The notes beneath the pieces were generated by a model, which had not been told where the DNA came from, ran no database searches, and saw only the letters and a program-made list of their open reading frames with translations. DNA of 19,609 bases, from NCBI GenBank assembly GCA_024404275.1, contig JAKSQG010000016.1, positions 1-19,609 on the forward strand, given 5' to 3'. This stretch comes from Clostridia bacterium (GTDB lineage: Bacteria > Bacillota > Clostridia > Christensenellales > Aristaeellaceae). The position numbers and the translations under genes were made by a program. Shown here piece after piece: positions 15,794 through 19,609 of this stretch (the first letter of the stretch is position 1; each line of letters begins with the position of its first letter).

Positions 15794-17185
15794 TTAGTTG
15801 CCGAGGTCTTCGACGACCAGCTCACGAACCGCGTTGGGATCGGGCTTGTGGTCGCGCTTCTGGAAGAAGGCGGTGGCCACCTGCGGGAAGAGGGCGTAGC
15901 TCAGCACATCCTCTTCGCACTTGGCGATGCCTTCGGTCTCCTTGCGCAGCTCGGGCAGCATGGGCTTGATGAGGTCCGCAGGACGGCAGGCGATGACTTC
16001 GTCATTGCCAATGGCCTTCTTGCGCACTTCCTCGTTGACGGGAGCGGGCAGACGGCCATACTCGCCGCGCAGGATACCCTTGGACTCCTTGGAGACCATC
16101 TTGTAGCGCTCGCCGCTCAGCACGTTCAGCACCGCCTGGGTACCGACGATCTGGCTGGAGGGCGTTACCAGGGGAGGATAACCGAAGTCCTTGCGGACAC
16201 GCGGCACCTCGGCCAGCACGTCATAGTACTTGTCCGCGGCGTTTGCCTGCTTCAGCTGGTTGAGCAGGTTGCTCAGCATGCCGCCGGGCACCTGATAGAC
16301 CAGGGTCTTGGCATCGGTGTTGAGCACCTTGGGATCGAGGATACCATCGGCACGCAGCTTGTCAGCCACCTTGCGGAAATGCACAGCGGCATCCAGCAGC
16401 TTGCTCATATCCAGACCGGTATCATACTCGGTGCCCTGCAGAGTAGCCACCAGGGATTCGGTACAGGGATTGGAGGTACCGCCGGACAGAGGAGACAGCG
16501 CGGTATCCACGATATCCACGCCGGCCTGAATGGCCATCAGATAGGTCATAGCGCCGGTACCAGTGGTGTCGTGCGTGTGCAGATGGATCGGCACCTTCAC
16601 GTTGGCCTTGAGCTTCTTGACCAGGGAGTAGGCGTCATAGGGCAGCAGCAGGTTGGCCATGTCCTTGATGCAGATGGTATCAGCGCCCATCTGCTCCAGC
16701 TCGATGGCCAGCTTGACGAAGTACTCTTCGTTGTGCACGGGGCTGGAGGTGTAGCTGAAAGCAGCTTCCACCAGACCGCCGGCCTTCTTGACGGCCTTCA
16801 TAGCGCACTCAAGGTTGCGGGTATCGTTCAAGGCGTCAAAGATGCGGACGACGCTGATGCCGTTTTCAACGGACTTCTGGCAGAATTCTTCCACCACGTC
16901 ATCGGCATAGTGCTTGTAGCCCAGCAGGTTCTGACCGCGCAGCAGCATCTGCAGCTTGGTGTTGGGCATGTGCTTCTTCAGCTCACGCAGACGCACCCAG
17001 GGATCTTCATCCAGGAAGCGCATGCAGCTGTCAAAGGTGGCACCGCCCCAGCACTCCAGGGACCAGTAGCCGATGCTGTCCAGCAGTTCGCAGGCGGGCA
17101 GCATATCCTCCAGGCGCATACGGGTTGCAGCCTGAGACTGGTGAGCATCGCGCAGGATGGTATCGGTAATATTGATCTTTGCCAT
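15794..17185 (-). CDS. oadA: Oxaloacetate decarboxylase alpha subunit, carboxyltransferase part
   Basis: The 463-residue protein is a carboxyltransferase of the HMGL-like TIM-barrel family, shared by oxaloacetate decarboxylase alpha and pyruvate carboxylase. Motifs are DTILRDAHQS at residues 8-17, ECWGGATFD, LLRGQNLLGYKHY, KDMANLL with the catalytic lysine, and HLHTHDT metal ligands. The alpha subunit transfers the carboxyl group of oxaloacetate to biotin, releasing pyruvate. The C-terminal biotin domain found in classical OadA is absent; a separate carrier gene lies upstream in the operon. The start ATG at 17183-17185 follows oadB by 13 bases. The neighbouring beta and gamma subunits decide for a sodium-pumping decarboxylase rather than pyruvate carboxylase subunit B. 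Confidence 0.93.
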   Translation of the reverse strand: MAKINITDTILRDAHQSQAATRMRLEDMLPACELLDSIGYWSLECWGGATFDSCMRFLDEDPWVRLRELKKHMPNTKLQMLLRGQNLLGYKHYADDVVEEFCQKSVENGISVVRIFDALNDTRNLECAMKAVKKAGGLVEAAFSYTSSPVHNEEYFVKLAIELEQMGADTICIKDMANLLLPYDAYSLVKKLKANVKVPIHLHTHDTTGTGAMTYLMAIQAGVDIVDTALSPLSGGTSNPCTESLVATLQGTEYDTGLDMSKLLDAAVHFRKVADKLRADGILDPKVLNTDAKTLVYQVPGGMLSNLLNQLKQANAADKYYDVLAEVPRVRKDFGYPPLVTPSSQIVGTQAVLNVLSGERYKMVSKESKGILRGEYGRLPAPVNEEVRKKAIGNDEVIACRPADLIKPMLPELRKETEGIAKCEEDVLSYALFPQVATAFFQKRDHKPDPNAVRELVVEDLGN

Positions 17186-17198
17186 TTTTCAGTCCCCC

Positions 17199-18371
17199 TT
17201 AGGCCATGCCGAAGAGCGCCAGCATAACGCCGGCAGCGATGGCGGAGCCGATAACGCCGGCCACGTTGGGGCCCATGGCGTGCATCAGCAGGAAGTTGCC
17301 GGGATTGGCCTTCTGGCCTTCCTTCTGGGAAACACGGGCCGCCATAGGCACGGCGGAAACGCCGGCAGAGCCGATGAGCGGATTGATCTTTTCCTTCAGG
17401 AAGAGGTTCATGAACTTGGCCAGCAGCACGCCGCCCGCAGAACCGCAGCCGAAGGCGAAGATACCCATGGCCATGATCTTGATGGTGTTCAGGCTCAGGA
17501 AGGTGTTGGCGGTGGCGGTAGCGCCGACGCAAACGCCCAGGAAGATGGTGACGGTGTTCATCAGGCCGTTCTGGGCGGTCTTGTCCAGACGGTCGGCAAC
17601 GCCGGTCACGTGCAGCAGGTTACCCAGCATCAGGCAGCCGATAAGGGGAGCCGCGGAGGGAACCAGCATGGCCACGAAGGTGGTCACCACGAAGGGGAAG
17701 ATGATCTTCTCGGTCTTGGACACCTTGCGCAGGGGCTTCATGACGATCTGACGTTCCTTTTCGGTGGTCAGGGCGCGCATGATGGGCGGCTGGATGACGG
17801 GAACCAGCGCCATGTAGCTGTATGCAGCCACGGCGATGGGACCCAGCAGCTGGGGAGCGAGGCGAATGGCGGTATAGATGGCGGTAGGACCGTCCGCGCC
17901 GCCGATGATGCCGATGGCACCCGCTTCAGCGCCGGTGAAGCCCAGCACCTTGGACAGGATGAAGACGATGAAGATACCGATCTGAGCAGCAGCGCCCAGC
18001 AGCAGGGTCTTCGGGTTGGCCAGCAGGGGCTCGAAGTCCGTGCCGGCGCCAACGCCGATGAAGATCAGGCAGGGATAGATACCCAGCTTGACGCCCAGGT
18101 AGAGGTAGTCCAGCAGACCGCCGCCGGCCTTGAGCATATCCCAGTGCACATGGCCGCCCGCGAAGAATTCCTCGTGGAACATGCCGGCACCGGGCAGGTT
18201 GGTCAGCAGCATACCGAAAGAGATGGGCAGCAGCAGGAGCGGCTCAAACTTTTTGACGATAGCCAGATACGCCAGCACAAAGGCGATGGCAATCATGGCG
18301 ATCATCTTCCAGTCAGCAGCCAGCAGGGCAAAACCCGTTTGGCTCCAGAAGTTGGAAATTGTTTCTAACAT
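17199..18371 (-). CDS. oadB: Sodium-translocating decarboxylase beta subunit
   Basis: The 390-residue membrane protein has many hydrophobic segments and performs decarboxylation of carboxybiotin coupled to sodium export. The key signature GGADGPTAIYTAIRLAP places the essential aspartate at D160. QPPIMRALTTEKER and the C-terminal GPNVAGVIGSAIAAGVMLALF are also typical of OadB/MmdB/GcdB. Length is somewhat shorter than the 433 residues of the Klebsiella subunit. It sits between the biotin carrier gene (15-base gap) and oadA (13-base gap), all leftward, suggesting one transcript. The beta subunit alone does not tell which acyl substrate is used; the alpha subunit does. Confidence 0.95.
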   Translation of the reverse strand: MLETISNFWSQTGFALLAADWKMIAMIAIAFVLAYLAIVKKFEPLLLLPISFGMLLTNLPGAGMFHEEFFAGGHVHWDMLKAGGGLLDYLYLGVKLGIYPCLIFIGVGAGTDFEPLLANPKTLLLGAAAQIGIFIVFILSKVLGFTGAEAGAIGIIGGADGPTAIYTAIRLAPQLLGPIAVAAYSYMALVPVIQPPIMRALTTEKERQIVMKPLRKVSKTEKIIFPFVVTTFVAMLVPSAAPLIGCLMLGNLLHVTGVADRLDKTAQNGLMNTVTIFLGVCVGATATANTFLSLNTIKIMAMGIFAFGCGSAGGVLLAKFMNLFLKEKINPLIGSAGVSAVPMAARVSQKEGQKANPGNFLLMHAMGPNVAGVIGSAIAAGVMLALFGMA

Positions 18372-18386
18372 AGCTGAACCTCCGCC

Positions 18387-18740
18387 TTACGCGATGGTCA
18401 GAAGCACAGCGCCGCTGGCCACCTGCTGGCCCTTGGTGACCTGAACGGCACCAACGGTACCGTCGCAGGGAGCCATGATCTCGTTTTCCATCTTCATGGC
18501 CTCGAGGACCGCCAGCACATCGCCCTTCTTGACGGCCTTGCCGGGGGTGACGTTGACGCTCAGGATGGTGCCGGGCATGGGAGCGGTAATGCTCTGGCCG
18601 CCGGCAGGAGCGGCAGCGGGGGCGGGAGCAGCAGCCTTGGGGGCGGCAGCGGGAGCGGGAGCGGCGGCAGCAGCGCCTTCCAGAACTTCCAGGGTGATAT
18701 CGTAGGCAGTGCCGTTTACGGTTACACGATACTTTTTCAT
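18387..18740 (-). CDS. Biotin carboxyl carrier subunit of the decarboxylase
   Basis: The 117-residue protein carries a biotinyl domain with the biotin attachment motif EAMKMEN, the biotinylated lysine being K83. Residues about 23-48 are an alanine-proline linker that lets the domain swing between the alpha and beta subunits. The domain core is PMPGTILSVNVTPGKAVKKGD. Such stand-alone carriers belong to decarboxylases where the biotin domain is separated from the alpha subunit. The gene lies 21 bases after oadG and 15 before oadB. An AGGAGG-like site (GGAGGACG) precedes the ATG. The role is assigned from the motif and position. Confidence 0.94.
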   Translation of the reverse strand: MKKYRVTVNGTAYDITLEVLEGAAAAAPAPAAAPKAAAPAPAAAPAGGQSITAPMPGTILSVNVTPGKAVKKGDVLAVLEAMKMENEIMAPCDGTVGAVQVTKGQQVASGAVLLTIA

Positions 18741-18761
18741 TTTTGACGTCCTCCTCGGGTG

Positions 18762-19106
18762 TTACGCCCGTTTAATACTGTGGATGCGGATGTACTTGAT
18801 ATCGGTGCCCAGTTCCTCAGCCAGAGCGGCGGAAACAGCGGCGACCAGTTCACTGCGGTTGGGAATGGCCTCGGTCACAGGGGCAGCGGCGACCGCCTTG
18901 GGCGCCTCTTCCTTGGGGGCAACGCGCTTCATGATGGAGCCCAGCAGACTGATCAGAACGATCAGGCAGACCAGACCAACAAACACGATGCCGATGCCCA
19001 TGACGCATACCATCCAAATGGCAGGTTCCGCAGCAGCCGTTTCAATAACGGGTTCCACGACCTGTTCAACCTGGTTGATCACTTCTTCAGCAATGGCAAT
19101 ACTCAT
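18762..19106 (-). CDS. oadG: Oxaloacetate decarboxylase gamma subunit
   Basis: The 114-residue protein has one membrane segment at about residues 30-57, then a charged and alanine-rich cytoplasmic tail ending in TDIKYIRIHSIKRA. This is the layout of the OadG family, which anchors and assembles the alpha and beta subunits. The small protein has low sequence conservation, so position in the operon supports the call. It follows pckA by 18 bases and has a GAGAGG site before the ATG at 19104-19106. The C-terminal NRSELVAAVSAALAEELG segment looks like the domain that contacts the alpha subunit in this group. Confidence 0.85.
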   Translation of the reverse strand: MSIAIAEEVINQVEQVVEPVIETAAAEPAIWMVCVMGIGIVFVGLVCLIVLISLLGSIMKRVAPKEEAPKAVAAAPVTEAIPNRSELVAAVSAALAEELGTDIKYIRIHSIKRA

Positions 19107-19124
19107 GTTTTACCTCTCGGTTTC

Positions 19125-19609
19125 TCAGGCCTTGGGGCCGGCGGCAACCAGCGCCTTGCCGGCTTCATTGCCCTCGTACTTGGCGAAGTTCTTGACAAAG
19201 CGGGCAGCCAGGTCGGCAGCCTTCTCTTCCCAGACAGCCTTGTCGGCATAGGTATCGCGGGGATCCAGAATGGCGGGGTTGACGCCGGGCAGCTCGGTGG
19301 GAACTTCCAGGTCAAACACGGGGATCTTCTTGGTGGGGGCGTTCAGGATATCGCCGTTCAGGATGGCGTCGATGATGCCGCGGGTATCCTTGATGGAGAT
19401 GCGCTTGCCGGTGCCGTTCCAGCCGGTGTTGACCAGATAGGCCTTGGCGCCGCTCTGAGCCATCTTCTTGACCAGCTCCTCAGCGTACTTGGTGGGATGC
19501 AGCTCCAGGAAGGCCTGGCCGAAGCAAGCGGAGAAGGTGGGAGTGGGCTCGGTGATGCCGCGCTCGGTGCCGGCCAGCTTGGCGGTGAAGCCGGACAGGA
19601 AGTAGTACT
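19125..19609 (-). CDS. pckA: Phosphoenolpyruvate carboxykinase (ATP), C-terminal part
   Basis: The last 160 residues are present; the gene continues beyond the end of the window (family length about 530). Recognisable parts are YFLSGFTAKLAGTERG, TPTFSACFGQAFL, YLVNTGWNGTGKRISIKDTR and the C-terminal NPAILDPRDTYADKAVWEE. These match ATP-dependent PEP carboxykinase, which interconverts oxaloacetate plus ATP with PEP plus ADP and CO2. The ATP and metal-binding core lies outside the window. In fermentative anaerobes it can run in the PEP-carboxylating direction. It sits 18 bases upstream of oadG in the same direction, so co-transcription with the oxaloacetate decarboxylase is likely. The stop is TGA at 19127-19125. 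Confidence 0.95.
   Translation of the reverse strand, partial: YYFLSGFTAKLAGTERGITEPTPTFSACFGQAFLELHPTKYAEELVKKMAQSGAKAYLVNTGWNGTGKRISIKDTRGIIDAILNGDILNAPTKKIPVFDLEVPTELPGVNPAILDPRDTYADKAVWEEKAADLAARFVKNFAKYEGNEAGKALVAAGPKA

Noticed and set aside
15782..18368. Two long plus-strand open frames opposite oadA and oadB
   Set aside because: Both are mirror frames of well-recognised decarboxylase subunits and match nothing.

Overview
The window reads as a chromosomal segment of a low-to-mid-GC, gene-dense Gram-positive anaerobe, most likely a gut Clostridia member near Oscillospirales/Ruminococcaceae (inference). The reasons are a T-box leader on thrS, strong AGGAGG ribosome-binding sites, near-consensus TTGACA-17-TATAAT promoters, a tig-clpP-clpX cluster, and a sodium-pumping oxaloacetate decarboxylase locus of the type found in fermentative anaerobes. 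No insertion sequences, phage genes, tRNA/rRNA genes or CRISPR arrays were seen.

Layout. 1-531 is the 3' end of pepT (+). 549-1830 holds a promoter, a structured leader and a membrane GGDEF gene (+) interrupted by an in-frame TAG. 1849-1877 is a bidirectional terminator shared with the convergent thrS (-), whose T-box leader (specifier ACC, terminator, T-box motif) and promoter occupy about 3714-3973. 4041-7951 is a rightward cluster: tig, clpP, clpX, and an ogt-type methyltransferase overlapping the end of clpX. A bidirectional terminator at about 7959-7991 separates it from a leftward HD-domain phosphohydrolase gene. That gene diverges from a rightward GntR-type regulator across a 170-base promoter region with repeats and palindromes. 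A further bidirectional terminator at 9411-9441 closes the GntR gene and a leftward four-gene operon, which in transcription order is lacZ-type beta-galactosidase, PHP phosphoesterase, EutT/PduO-like protein and secreted beta-propeller. It is driven by a consensus promoter at 15677-15705. 15750-19609 is a second leftward operon: pckA (partial, runs off the window), oadG, biotin carrier, oadB, oadA, ending in a terminator.

How the genes work together. The pckA-oadGCBA set can turn PEP into oxaloacetate with ATP formation, then decarboxylate it to pyruvate while exporting sodium. That is an energy-conserving alternative to pyruvate kinase (inference from known enzyme families and gene order). 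Trigger factor, ClpP and ClpX form the usual folding/proteolysis module. The lacZ operon joins sugar hydrolysis to three small proteins of unclear shared purpose.

The most unusual items are the amber-interrupted GGDEF gene (no complete gene in the window ends in TAG), the lacZ-PHP-EutT-like-propeller operon, the palindrome enclosing a -10-like box upstream of clpP, and the threonyl-tRNA synthetase without its N-terminal TGS domain. I did not find a system that I can defend as wholly new.
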